From: an uncultured bacterium
GTDB taxonomy: Bacteria > Bacillota > Clostridia > Oscillospirales > Oscillospiraceae
Direction of reading: 5' to 3'
NCBI GenBank assembly: GCA_946056135.1
Contig: CAMGIN010000010.1
Coordinates: 1-45,820, forward strand
DNA length: 45,820 nt
Under the pieces are notes generated by a model. It made no database searches, was not told the origin of the DNA, and saw only the letters and a program-made list of their open reading frames with translations. The position numbers and the translations under genes were made by a program. Below, piece after piece: positions 29,697 to 38,788 of the stretch (position 1 is the first letter of the stretch; each line of letters begins with the position of its first letter).

Positions 29697-31650
29697 GGGG
29701 CTTGGCCTCCTTCTCCAGCGGGATTTTATCTCTGTAAACGCCAAGCTCCCGGACCATGGACTGGGAAATGGGCAGGATATCGTCATATTCCGGAATTTCG
29801 CCAATGATGTTGTCGCACAGCCAGTCCATGTGCAGCAATTCTTCCGGCAGGAAATGATGGGTGCCGTCGTTTTTCACGGTGCCGTCCTGGGCCACAATGC
29901 GCCGCAGGAAGGGGTCCAGTGTTCCGTCCACCAGCCCCCGCTGCAGGATACTCGCCATCTGGCGCAGGCCCTCGGGAAGCTTGTCGGACAGGTTGATGCC
30001 GATGACGCCGCTGTCCATGCCCAGCCAGTAATTGACTGCGGTGGACACGCCCTTGTCCCGCTTCCAGCCGCCGGACAGGATGCTGCGGATCACGAACTCA
30101 TAGAAGCTGCCCCAGGACCACAGGGGGGTCGCCAGGGGCACCAGATCCCGCCGGTCATCCATCAGATAGGTACCGTAGTTGCAGAAATCCAGATACATTT
30201 TCGACTGAGTGGGGGCATCCCGGTTGGAGATCACTCGGATGCCGTCGGCGAAGAAGTCCGCCTGGGGCGTTCCCGGCAGGCAGGACCACCGCAGTTCAAT
30301 CTGTGCCCGGGGATTGGTCAGCCGCGCGCCCAGAGCAAAGGCGTTGATGGAGGCAGGAACGCCGAAGATCGGATAGGCGGCAATGTAACCGATGCGATCC
30401 TCCCCGGCCATGGCTCCCGCAATGGCGCCGGTGATAAATTTCGCTTCATAGATTCGCCCGTAATAGGTGCGGATGCTGGAATAGGGCTGGTCCACAGAGC
30501 AGTTCAGGAACCGGACCTTGGGGTACTTTACCGCGGCCTTCAATGTGGCACGGCTCAGGGGAGGGGCGGTGGTGAAGACCACCTGGGCGCCCTCGGTGAC
30601 GGCCTGCTCAATATAGGCTTCCGCCAGTTCGGAATTGGTGGCCCCACAGTAGCTGCGGACCTGGATCTTGTCCCCAAAAACCTGCTCCAGGTGCTGGCGG
30701 CCTGCTTCGTGGCCCATGACCCAGGCGCTGGTGGCCGGGTCCAGCTGGTGGACAAAAGCCACCTGGAGCTGATCCAGGCCGGAGACCATCCGGCCCCAAA
30801 AGCTGCCCTTGCCCTCGTCCTCTGCCTTGGTCTGAACCTTGACAGAATCGCCCTTGTTGGAGGAAACCATATCCTCCCACAGGGAAGCCACGCTTTTCTT
30901 CAGCTCCGCCGCGGACAGCCGCCCCAGATCCTGGAACGGGTACAGGTCCAGCCACAGAAGCAAGGCTTCCTCCGGCAGCACGTCCGCGTCCTTGGTATTC
31001 AGGGATTGGAACGCGTCCAGGAAGTAGTGGAAATAGGCGTTGAAGGTCCGGCTCTCCGCTTCGGTCCAGGCTTCGCCGCTTTTCTTCCCCAGCTGGGCCA
31101 GCAGCCGGGCATAGTCCCCGGGGCGGCGGAACTGGACGGTGTAGAGCTTGGAGACCTTATAAAAATCGAGGAACTCATAGTAGGCCCGGATCCGGGGCTC
31201 CTCGGACTGGGGCGGCAGGATCCGCTTCACGGTGCCGGAGATCCGGGGAGAACCAAAATAACGCAGAACGCTGACCCGCTTGTTGCCCTCCTGGACATAG
31301 AAATTGCCCAGGTATTCGTAACAGGAAATGGGGTCAGTAATCCCAACATCCCCCAGGTGGGCCGCGCAAAGGTTGATCCACTTGATGGAGAACTCGCTCT
31401 TGGTATCCAGCAGCGGCAGAAAGCTGGCAGTAAAAGCGGTGATCCGTCCGGCAGATTTGACACCCACGATCCGCTCTGTCGGGATCTCCACCAGACCCAC
31501 ATCCACCACGGAATCGGTGGCGTTTTCCGGCAGAATCTCATCCAGCACAGCAGGATGGGGTGGCTTGCCCGCCATCACCAGTTCCCGGTATTCCTTCTGC
31601 CCCTGGCGAAGCGCCTGGGAATATTCTTCCGTTGCCGTTTGATTTGACAT
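29671..31650 (-). CDS. Cytosolic BMP/PnrA-like binding protein with ParB-like N-terminal domain
   Basis: The protein has 659 residues, starting at the ATG at 31650, behind CAGGAGG. There is no signal peptide or lipobox, unlike usual BMP-family lipoproteins. The N-terminal part has a ParB/Srx-like block (about 100-130: F-Y-V-Q-E-G-N-K-R-V-S-V-L-R-Y-F-G). A helical linker follows (about 160-290). The C-terminal half (about 300-640) is a periplasmic-binding-protein fold of the BMP/PnrA type that in other bacteria binds purine nucleosides (G-Y-I-A-A-Y-P-I-F-G-V-P-A-S-I-N-A-F). I infer an intracellular sensor. It is translationally joined to a metallophosphoesterase. Confidence 0.75.
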   Translation of the reverse strand: MSNQTATEEYSQALRQGQKEYRELVMAGKPPHPAVLDEILPENATDSVVDVGLVEIPTERIVGVKSAGRITAFTASFLPLLDTKSEFSIKWINLCAAHLGDVGITDPISCYEYLGNFYVQEGNKRVSVLRYFGSPRISGTVKRILPPQSEEPRIRAYYEFLDFYKVSKLYTVQFRRPGDYARLLAQLGKKSGEAWTEAESRTFNAYFHYFLDAFQSLNTKDADVLPEEALLLWLDLYPFQDLGRLSAAELKKSVASLWEDMVSSNKGDSVKVQTKAEDEGKGSFWGRMVSGLDQLQVAFVHQLDPATSAWVMGHEAGRQHLEQVFGDKIQVRSYCGATNSELAEAYIEQAVTEGAQVVFTTAPPLSRATLKAAVKYPKVRFLNCSVDQPYSSIRTYYGRIYEAKFITGAIAGAMAGEDRIGYIAAYPIFGVPASINAFALGARLTNPRAQIELRWSCLPGTPQADFFADGIRVISNRDAPTQSKMYLDFCNYGTYLMDDRRDLVPLATPLWSWGSFYEFVIRSILSGGWKRDKGVSTAVNYWLGMDSGVIGINLSDKLPEGLRQMASILQRGLVDGTLDPFLRRIVAQDGTVKNDGTHHFLPEELLHMDWLCDNIIGEIPEYDDILPISQSMVRELGVYRDKIPLEKEAKPREDFDHIR

Positions 31651-31883
31651 GGCAGCCTCCTGAAAAAAGATAATTTCATGCATATATGATAACACATTTT
31701 TGTTGGTTTGCAACAATAATCTGTATTTTCTTAAAGTATGCGCAAGGAAACCGGGGACAATTGTGCGTATTTGGCGAACATGCCGAGTTTTTCAGCATTG
31801 CTAAATTACCGCAAGGAAATCTTAAGGTTCCCGAGAAGCCTTCGACTTGTTTTTCTGCGAAAAAAATAGTACAATGAAGCAAT

Positions 31884-31918
31884 ATTGAGTGTGGAGTGTG
31901 GAGTTAGGAGTGTGGAGT
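31884..31918 (+). repeat. Heptanucleotide array (GTGGAGT type)
   Basis: Five tandem 7-bp units, three of them exact GTGGAGT. The complementary array is at 32291-32322, and a single array with the same unit is at 41701-41728. Confidence 0.75.
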
Positions 31919-32058
31919 TAAGGTATCCACTTCGTGGATTCATTAAAAGAGGCTGCAATCCCATCCAGATCAGGAAATGTCGGATAAATGATCGTTTATC
32001 GCACCAAAGGCTTCCTGTATGCAATGTTGTCAACAAAACGCTCCAGGGTCAACTCTTG

Positions 32059-32199
32059 CTGTCATTGCGAACCAGTCCGCAGACTGGTGTGGCAATCCGT
32101 TTCCCCTTTGTACAGACCGGTTTGACGGAAATGCTCAAAAAACGTAACATTTGGGGAACGGATTGCCGCACCAGCGTGCGCGCTGGTTCGCAATGACAG
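32059..32199. repeat. REP-like inverted repeat pair
   Basis: Two arms of about 48 nt (32059-32107 and 32153-32199) are complementary at most positions, starting CTGTCATTGCGAACCAG. Each arm holds its own small hairpin (ACCAGTC...GACTGGT; CCAGCG...CGCTGG). Confidence 0.75.
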
Positions 32200-32290
32200 T
32201 GGTAGTCGGTAACCTGGCAGAACCATCGTACATGCTGCGATAAACGATCATTTACGTAAAAATAGGATACGACTGAATTGTTACCATGAA

Positions 32291-32322
32291 ACACCACAAC
32301 TCCACACTCCACTCTCCACACT
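32291..32322 (-). repeat. Heptanucleotide array, inverted copy
   Basis: About four units of ACTCCAC (complement of GTGGAGT), directly before the ribosome site of the MoxR gene. Confidence 0.7.
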
Positions 32323-32339
32323 AAAAAAAGGGGGGCGGT

Positions 32340-33296
32340 ATGATGCCGACGAAAGATAACGCCGTAACCGGCTATGCCCAGCAGATTCTGACGCAGGTGC
32401 GCAAAGCGGTGGTGGGAAAGGATCAGGTGCTCCTGTGGGTGCTCGCTGCCATTCTCGCCCGGGGCCATATTCTGCTGGAGGATATCCCCGGCGTGGGCAA
32501 GACCACCATGGCCCTGGCCTTCTCCCGGGTGCTGGACCTGGAATACAGCCGTGTCCAGTTCACACCGGACGTGCTGCCCTCCGACGTGACGGGCTATTCC
32601 ATTCCCGAGCCGGACGGCAGCGGCCTGCGCTACCAGCCCGGCGCGGTGCTGTGCAACCTGTTCCTGGCGGACGAACTGAACCGGGCCACCTCCCGGACCC
32701 AGTCCGCCCTACTGGAGGCCATGGAGGAGGGACAGGTGACGGTGGACGGCGTCAGCCATACATTGCCCCAGCCCTTTGTGGTCATTGCTACCCAGAACCC
32801 CACCGGAGCGGCAGGCACCTCGCTGCTGCCGGACAGCCAGATGGACCGGTTCATGATCCGGCTGTCCCTGGGCTATCCCAGCCCCAAGGACGAGGCGGCT
32901 ATGGTCCTGAACCGCCAGGGCGGCAACCCCCTGCTGACCTTAAGCCCCCTGCTGACCCGGGAGGATCTGGTGAAGATTCAGGACGCGGTGGAGGACACCT
33001 TCTTAAGCGACAGCGTGGTCAACTATATTGTCGCCCTGGTGGGCGCCACCCGCAGCAGTCCGGATCTGCTTCGCGGGGCCAGTCCCCGGGCCACCCTCTC
33101 CGTCACTGCCATGGCCAAGTCTGTGGCCCGGCTCCGGGGCAGGGACTATGTGACGCCCGCGGATGTGAAGGAGGTCTTCACCCACACGGTCGCCCACCGG
33201 CTTATTCTGTCTCCCAAGGCGGAGGCCCAGGGCAAGCTGCCGGAGCAGGTGCTGCAGGAGATCCTGGCCGGCACCCCGGCACCCCGGCTGCGCTGA
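32340..33296 (+). CDS. MoxR-family AAA+ ATPase
   Basis: This 318-residue protein has Walker A in D-I-P-G-V-G-K-T-T-M, Walker B in L-F-L-A-D-E-L-N-R-A, sensor 1 in I-A-T-Q-N-P and an arginine-finger region (S-Q-M-D-R-F). MoxR ATPases act as chaperones for maturation of partner proteins and are usually encoded with DUF58 and transglutaminase genes, as here. Start ATG 32340 after AAAGGGGGGCGG; ATG 32343 also possible. First gene of a three-gene operon. Confidence 0.92.
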   Translation: MMPTKDNAVTGYAQQILTQVRKAVVGKDQVLLWVLAAILARGHILLEDIPGVGKTTMALAFSRVLDLEYSRVQFTPDVLPSDVTGYSIPEPDGSGLRYQPGAVLCNLFLADELNRATSRTQSALLEAMEEGQVTVDGVSHTLPQPFVVIATQNPTGAAGTSLLPDSQMDRFMIRLSLGYPSPKDEAAMVLNRQGGNPLLTLSPLLTREDLVKIQDAVEDTFLSDSVVNYIVALVGATRSSPDLLRGASPRATLSVTAMAKSVARLRGRDYVTPADVKEVFTHTVAHRLILSPKAEAQGKLPEQVLQEILAGTPAPRLR

Positions 33297-33297
33297 T

Positions 33298-34224
33298 ATG
33301 CTGGGGCGCAGACTGTGTTACCTGGCAGCCGCCCTGGGCTGCTGGGTGTTCTATATCGCCTATGGGGAGTGGTTCTCCTGGCTGGTGCTGCTGATCGTGC
33401 TGGGACTGCCCTGGCTGTCGCTGCTGCTGAGCCTGCCGGCAATTCTCGGCTTCCATGTGGAAGCGGAAGGACCGGCAGCGGTGCGGATGGGCACAGAAGG
33501 GGAGGTTTGGCTCTTGGGCAGCAGCCGCCTGCCATTGCCGCCGTTCAAGGGAAAGCTGCGGCTTCAGCAGTGCATCACCGGGGAAGTCCGCCGCTATCAT
33601 GCCAGCCGGGGCCTGCCCACAGAGCATTGCGGCGGCATCCGGGTCACTGCCGAGAAGATTCGGGTTTGCGACTATCTGGGCCTGTTTGCCTTTCCGGTGA
33701 AGCAGAAAGGGGCCAAAACCGTCCTGATCCGGCCTGTCCCCGTGCCGGTGCCGGAACCGCCGGATCTGAAACGCTACATCGCCCGCTCCTGGCGGCCGAA
33801 ATTTGGCGGCGGTTTCGCGGAGAACCATGAGCTGCGGCTCTACCGTCCCGGGGACAGCCTGAACCAGATCCATTGGAAACTCAGCGCCAAGACCGGCAAA
33901 CTGACCCTGCGGGAGCCTATGGAGCCCCAGCGGGGTCTGGTGCTGCTGACCATGACCCTCCGGGGCACCCCGGAGGCGCTGGACAGGAAATTCGGGCGGC
34001 TGCTGTGGATGGGGTCCTATTTGCTGGAACAGAAGGTTTCCTTTGAGATCCGGGCCCTGACCGGGGATGGGGTCCGCTCTCTACCGGTGACGGAGCCCAA
34101 GGAATTGGACAAGGCCATTGACGCCCTGCTGTGTGCCCAGGCCGCCAAGGAGGGCTCCATCCGGGACCGGGCCTACGCCGCTTCCTGGCAGTACCATATT
34201 GGAGGGAATGCGGATGAAGTCTGA
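33298..34224 (+). CDS. DUF58 membrane protein
   Basis: This 308-residue protein starts at ATG 33298, one base after the MoxR stop. Two membrane helices at the N-terminus (about 5-45), then a cytoplasmic region with the DUF58 hallmark Y-R-P-G-D-S-L-N-Q-I-H-W-K-L-S-A-K. DUF58 proteins are partners of MoxR ATPases and have a vWA-like fold. Overlaps the transglutaminase gene by 11 bp. Confidence 0.9.
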   Translation: MLGRRLCYLAAALGCWVFYIAYGEWFSWLVLLIVLGLPWLSLLLSLPAILGFHVEAEGPAAVRMGTEGEVWLLGSSRLPLPPFKGKLRLQQCITGEVRRYHASRGLPTEHCGGIRVTAEKIRVCDYLGLFAFPVKQKGAKTVLIRPVPVPVPEPPDLKRYIARSWRPKFGGGFAENHELRLYRPGDSLNQIHWKLSAKTGKLTLREPMEPQRGLVLLTMTLRGTPEALDRKFGRLLWMGSYLLEQKVSFEIRALTGDGVRSLPVTEPKELDKAIDALLCAQAAKEGSIRDRAYAASWQYHIGGNADEV

Positions 34225-36316
34225 AAGAAGGGTCACCGCGCTTCTGGCCGCCGTATTGGCCAGCCTGCTTTCCCTGGGTGCCGTGGGATGCGTGGTCACC
34301 GCATTCGACCTTTCCCTGAAAAGCGCCCTGGCGGTGGCATTGGTCTGTGTGGGCGCCGCTGTGTTTTGCGCCGGGGCCTTTTCCTGGAAGCATGGCGGCA
34401 TGGCGGTGCTGCTGCTCAGCGCTCTGCTGGCAGGGCATCTGTGGCGGCAGGGAGAGGCTGCGGAGCAGGTTCGGCAGCTGATCTCCCGCATCAGCCATGT
34501 CTATGACCAGGCCTATGACTGGGGTGTGCTTTCCTTGACGGACGCTCCCTGGGACGCGGGATTCGCGGATCTGCCTATGGGGATTCTGGGGGCGGTGATC
34601 GCCCTGAGCGGGGCTTGGACGGTGTGTCGGGGAGAAAACACGCTTTTTGCCATCGTACCGGCGCTGCTGCCGCTGTACGCCTGCCTGGTGGTGACGGACA
34701 CGGTGCCCGACGCGCAATGTCTGTTTCTGCTGATCTACGCCTTTCTCCTGCTGATTCTGACCGGCCGGGTCCGCAGCGGCAACCCCAGCCAGGGCAACCG
34801 GCTGACGCTGCTTGCTGCCGTTCCCACAGCGCTTGCCCTGGGCCTCTTGTTTTTGACAGTCCCCCAGGAAGGTTATGTAAACCAATCAGAGGAGCTTCGG
34901 GACAGCATTCTCTCCTGGATCGAGGAATTGCCCGAGACAGTGGAGAACACGGTTCAGGGAGCTGCGTCCAATGCGCAAAGCAGCCAACCGGAACGCGTGA
35001 ACCTGGCATCCCTGGGCCGCCGGATGGAATCCACAGCTCCGGTGATGGAGGTTACGGCGGAGGCAGGCGGCACATTGTACCTGCGGGGCCAGGATTACGA
35101 CAGCTACGACGGCACCGGCTGGACGGCAACCAGGAACCGGGTGGAGGAATTCTCCTGCCGGGGAATTGATCTGGGCACCGTGACCATCCGGACCCGGAAC
35201 AAGATGGACCAGCTGTATCTGCCCTACTACCCTGAAAACGGGCAAAGCCTTGTGGGCGGAAAGCTGGACAATACCCGGCTTTCCACGGAATATTCCTTCC
35301 TTCGCACCGGCTTGCCGGACGATTGGCAGACACAGCTGGCTGCGGATGCCGGAAGCCCGGAGTTCCCTGTTGCCGGCGTGGGCGGTATGGAATCGACTCA
35401 GGAGAGTTTGCGCTACCGAACCCTGCCGTTAGAGACCCAGACCAGAGCGGAAGCTCTGTTGGCGGAACTTTCCCTGAGCGGAACGATCACGGAGAAAGCA
35501 CAAGCCATTGCCTCCTTCGTGCGGAGCTCAGCCAGGTACGACAAAAATACTTCCCGAATGCCAAGTGGGGAACCGGATTTTGCCCTGTGGTTTCTGGAAA
35601 AGGGCGATACAGGCTACTGCGTCCACTTTGCCACGGCGGCTGTGGTGCTGCTGCGGGCGGCAGGAATCGAAGCCCGGTATGTCAGCGGCTATATGGTAAG
35701 GGCCCAGGCCGGGGAAACCGTCACGATCACCGGGGAGAACGCCCACGCCTGGGCGGAGTATTACGTGCCTGGTTTAGACACCTGGATGATCCTGGAAGCC
35801 ACCCCGGCGGACACCAACGCACTGAACACCCCGCCCGCGGAGGCGCAGGCGCCTACCGCTGCGCCAACAGAAGCAGTCCCGGAACCCACCGAAGCGCAGC
35901 CCAGGCCCTCCGTCGGAATGGCGCCTGCGCTGGAGCCTGCTGCGGCAAAGAAACAGGGGCCTGCTTGGCTGGGAACACTGGGGAAAACCCTTCTTCTTCT
36001 GGCAGCTGCGGCGGCGCTCCTGGAGGGCCAGCGATCTTTCCGGATTCGTCTTCGCCGCCAGCGTCAGCGGAAAGGCACCACAAACGCCCAGGCCCTGGCC
36101 CGCTGGCAGGAGGCTGAGCAGCTGGCAAAGCTGCTGAAAACGCAACCACCAAAAGAGTTGGAAGCCCTGGCACAAAAGGCCAAGTTCAGCCAGCATACCC
36201 TGACAGCGGAGGAACTGGCCAGCTTTGAAAGCTACCTGCGCACCGCCCGAAAGCGGCTGCGGCAGATGCCCTGGTATATGCGGCTGCTGCAGGAATATGT
36301 GTTTGCAATCTATTGA
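34214..36316 (+). CDS. Transglutaminase-like membrane protein (TgpA-like)
   Basis: The protein has 700 residues. ATG 34214 is set by GGAGGG 7 nt upstream; frames to 34118 and 34208 are less likely. Several membrane helices in the first about 220 residues, then an extracytoplasmic domain with the transglutaminase core: catalytic Cys in T-G-Y-C-V-H-F-A-T, His in N-A-H-A-W-A-E-Y-Y, and an acidic residue in M-I-L-E-A-T-P (Glu at the usual Asp place). A Pro/Ala/Thr-rich linker (about 540-585) leads to a last membrane helix and a charged cytoplasmic tail. This matches TgpA proteins that work with MoxR and DUF58 at the envelope. Confidence 0.88.
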   Translation: MKSERRVTALLAAVLASLLSLGAVGCVVTAFDLSLKSALAVALVCVGAAVFCAGAFSWKHGGMAVLLLSALLAGHLWRQGEAAEQVRQLISRISHVYDQAYDWGVLSLTDAPWDAGFADLPMGILGAVIALSGAWTVCRGENTLFAIVPALLPLYACLVVTDTVPDAQCLFLLIYAFLLLILTGRVRSGNPSQGNRLTLLAAVPTALALGLLFLTVPQEGYVNQSEELRDSILSWIEELPETVENTVQGAASNAQSSQPERVNLASLGRRMESTAPVMEVTAEAGGTLYLRGQDYDSYDGTGWTATRNRVEEFSCRGIDLGTVTIRTRNKMDQLYLPYYPENGQSLVGGKLDNTRLSTEYSFLRTGLPDDWQTQLAADAGSPEFPVAGVGGMESTQESLRYRTLPLETQTRAEALLAELSLSGTITEKAQAIASFVRSSARYDKNTSRMPSGEPDFALWFLEKGDTGYCVHFATAAVVLLRAAGIEARYVSGYMVRAQAGETVTITGENAHAWAEYYVPGLDTWMILEATPADTNALNTPPAEAQAPTAAPTEAVPEPTEAQPRPSVGMAPALEPAAAKKQGPAWLGTLGKTLLLLAAAAALLEGQRSFRIRLRRQRQRKGTTNAQALARWQEAEQLAKLLKTQPPKELEALAQKAKFSQHTLTAEELASFESYLRTARKRLRQMPWYMRLLQEYVFAIY

Positions 36317-36619
36317 TGGGTAGGTGCAGGCAGAAAAGGCACGATTCAGTCTCAGCTCAATAAAGACGGAAAAATGATCGTTTACATGCGTACCCACTGT
36401 AGGGGAGGGTCATTGACCATCTCCTACAGTGAGTACTGCGATAACCACAACGCTCCTTTATCATTTTGTTGAGTCAGCATTAAAAAAAGAGGAAGCGGAA
36501 AATCCGCTTCCTCTTAAATTTTGGCTTATTCTTCTGCCGCAGGAACGAATCGAGCGGTACCCAGGAGGCGTTCGTTTCTTGCCCAGGTACGTCACGAATT
36601 GCCCGCGGGCGCTGCTTGC
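36317..36619. other. Intergenic region with repeat motif and terminator
   Basis: No gene. It has one copy of the 13-mer AAATGATCGTTTA (36372-36384), a hairpin from CACTGTAGG (near 36395) to CCTACAGTG (near 36423), and a strong terminator. Confidence 0.65.
36487..36515. terminator. Bidirectional terminator between transglutaminase and acsB
   Basis: Perfect 13-bp stem AAGAGGAAGCGGA / TCCGCTTCCTCTT with a 3-nt loop, A run before and T-rich after. It serves the convergent operons on both sides. Confidence 0.85.
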
Positions 36620-38752
36620 TTACATATCGAAGGGCTCCATGCTCAGCACGGGATGGCCAACCTCGGACAGGTAGTTCAGCAGCTCCTCGGGATCCTCGGT
36701 GCAGATGGTCTCATCGGCAATCATGTCGGTGAAGTTCTCCACGCCGTACAGCTCCAGAGCGGTGGCGTCCAGACGCTCCCGCATCTGATCCTTCAGGACC
36801 TTGGGCAGCCAGACAATACGGCCGGGGCCGCCTTCGGCTGCGATGAACTTCTTGGAGGCGATGAAGTGCTTGCCGTGGCCCATGAAGCCGGGGGTCTGCA
36901 CGCCGCCGCCGGTCATGGAGGCCATCTCGGAGAAGGTCATGCCCAGGGGGGTCATGCCGGCATGCTCACGGCAGGTGATGACAACGCCCATGGAGACGGG
37001 CTCCACGCCGCAGATACATTCGAAGCAGCCGCAGCTGGTCATGGGATCCTGGAACAGGGAGTACAGAGTAACGTGCTCCAGAGCACCGTGGGAGTACTTG
37101 TTGACAGCCTCGTCCACGTCCTCGTAGCGGCCCAGTTTCTCGTCGATGCAGCGCTCCTTGGGAACGATCTGGCAGGGACCGGTGGGATCCAGCTCGTTGG
37201 TGGCCTTGGCGTCCAGCCAGGACACGGCGCCGCACAGGCCCAGACGCTCGGGAGTGACGATACACACATGGCTGGGGGAGAAGGCCTGGCACATGATGCA
37301 GGTGTAGAACTGATCCACGGACTCGTCGGTCATGCTCTTCAGACGGTCGTCACGCTTGTTGAAGACCTCGTTGGCATGGGCCCGGAGCTCGGCGTTCTTC
37401 GCGGGGTCAACCACGATCCGAACCTGGCACTTGTCCACAACGGCGTCGAACTCGCTCTTGATCTTGGCGTACAGGACTTCACCGATGTGCTTGAACTTGA
37501 AGCCGGCCTCGAAGTCTGCCTTGGAGATACGGATGCGGATCATGTCGCGCTGACCGGTGTGCATAACGCCCTCGATGCAGTTTAAGTAGGAGTGGATCTT
37601 ACGCTCCATAACGGACTCGAAGTCGGGCTGCATGGCCTTGCCGGCTACCTCTACGGTGTAGCTCAGGGAGATCTTGGAGCCCACGGGGATCTCGTCGATT
37701 TCGGGGCCGTCCACGATGATCTTGTGATCCTCGATTTCGGCGGCTTCCTTGGTCTGGACCAGCTCGAAGCAGTCCACACGGGAGCCGTCCACTTCCACCT
37801 GCATGTCGCCGCGGCGGATGATCTCGCCCTCGAAGGCGGTGGCGAAGGCCACGGGGATGTCGATGTTGGTGATCTTCAGCTTGATGTCCCGGGCCTCCAG
37901 AGAGGTGGCGTTCCACTTGGAGGTATCCAGCTGCTGGATCAGGGACTTGGGAACACGGAACATGTTCTCGGTCTCGTTGGAGATGACGGGGAAGCCCAGG
38001 CAGATGGCGCCGGCGCCGTAGGAGACGATCTCGTCAGACAGGGGCTTGTAGGCGTTGACAAAGGCCCGGACGCGGTCCATGGTGTACTTGGCCAGAGCGG
38101 GGAAGTCGCCGGGGGTGATGTTGCCGAAGATCAGGGCAGCGCGCAGAGCCACAGAAACCACGTGGATGACAGACTGCATCTCGTAGCCCAGGGGAACCAC
38201 GCGGACGTTCTCGCCCATCTTGTAGCCGGCATCGGCGCACTGACGGATGCACTCGCCGGTCAGGGTCACCAGGATGCCCTGGCCCTGATAGGACTTGACC
38301 AGAGCTACGGTCTCAGCGGGGTCCTCCGCGCCGCCGATGATAACGGCCACGCCGGGGATGTCGCCGGTGACCAGAGGCACGCCCAGGTTCCGGACGAAGG
38401 CGTCGGTCAGGTGGCCCAGCTCGGGTTCGGCGTAGGGCTCGGCGCCGTGGAGGTACTTCAGGGCCTCCAGGAACTCGGCGCACAGGGCGGAAGCGATGCC
38501 GGACTCAAACGCGTCATGCAGACGGTTGTTGCGGGTCATCTTGGCCTTGATGGTATCCATGGCGGCCTTCATTTCGCCCAGGGTGGTGATCTTCACACCG
38601 GTCACCGCGTAGTAACAGGGCAGGCTGTAAGCAGTGCCGGGGAAGGACACAGGCTCACTCTCGCCGTAGGTGGCGATGGCCTCATCAATGGCGGCTACGG
38701 TACGGGCGTAGTTGTAGTCGTTACCGCCAAAAACTCTTTCAAAAAGTGTCAC
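36620..38752 (-). CDS. acsB: Acetyl-CoA synthase catalytic subunit (CODH/ACS beta)
   Basis: This 710-residue enzyme of the Wood-Ljungdahl pathway joins a methyl group, CO and CoA into acetyl-CoA at the A-cluster. The four cluster cysteines are spaced C-x2-C-x8-C-x9-C in the segment C-I-M-C-Q-A-F ... G-L-C-G, and the distal nickel motif C-G-C is in S-C-G-C-F-E-C. Length and motifs match bacterial AcsB. Last gene of cooS-cooC-acsB on the minus strand, ending at a terminator. Codon use is strongly biased, as in highly expressed genes. The corrinoid protein and methyltransferase genes (acsCDE) are not in this window. Confidence 0.96.
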   Translation of the reverse strand: MTLFERVFGGNDYNYARTVAAIDEAIATYGESEPVSFPGTAYSLPCYYAVTGVKITTLGEMKAAMDTIKAKMTRNNRLHDAFESGIASALCAEFLEALKYLHGAEPYAEPELGHLTDAFVRNLGVPLVTGDIPGVAVIIGGAEDPAETVALVKSYQGQGILVTLTGECIRQCADAGYKMGENVRVVPLGYEMQSVIHVVSVALRAALIFGNITPGDFPALAKYTMDRVRAFVNAYKPLSDEIVSYGAGAICLGFPVISNETENMFRVPKSLIQQLDTSKWNATSLEARDIKLKITNIDIPVAFATAFEGEIIRRGDMQVEVDGSRVDCFELVQTKEAAEIEDHKIIVDGPEIDEIPVGSKISLSYTVEVAGKAMQPDFESVMERKIHSYLNCIEGVMHTGQRDMIRIRISKADFEAGFKFKHIGEVLYAKIKSEFDAVVDKCQVRIVVDPAKNAELRAHANEVFNKRDDRLKSMTDESVDQFYTCIMCQAFSPSHVCIVTPERLGLCGAVSWLDAKATNELDPTGPCQIVPKERCIDEKLGRYEDVDEAVNKYSHGALEHVTLYSLFQDPMTSCGCFECICGVEPVSMGVVITCREHAGMTPLGMTFSEMASMTGGGVQTPGFMGHGKHFIASKKFIAAEGGPGRIVWLPKVLKDQMRERLDATALELYGVENFTDMIADETICTEDPEELLNYLSEVGHPVLSMEPFDM

Positions 38753-38788
38753 GGTTTTTCCTCCTATATTCGTTTCGATGAATCCGTA

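Larger units (their letters stand above)
31651..32339. other. Nested symmetric intergenic region upstream of the MoxR operon
   Basis: No gene in about 690 bp. From outside in it contains inverted heptad arrays (31884-31918 and 32291-32322), inverted copies of a near-palindrome (31983-32000 and 32239-32256), and an inverted pair of REP-like arms (32059-32107 and 32153-32199). The left 230 bp are AT-rich and hold promoters for the divergent genes. Confidence 0.7.

Noticed and set aside
29680-31647. 655-residue open frame on the plus strand
   Set aside because: It is exactly antisense to the ParB-BMP gene. Long antisense frames arise from the strong third-position GC bias; it has no ribosome site and no domain.
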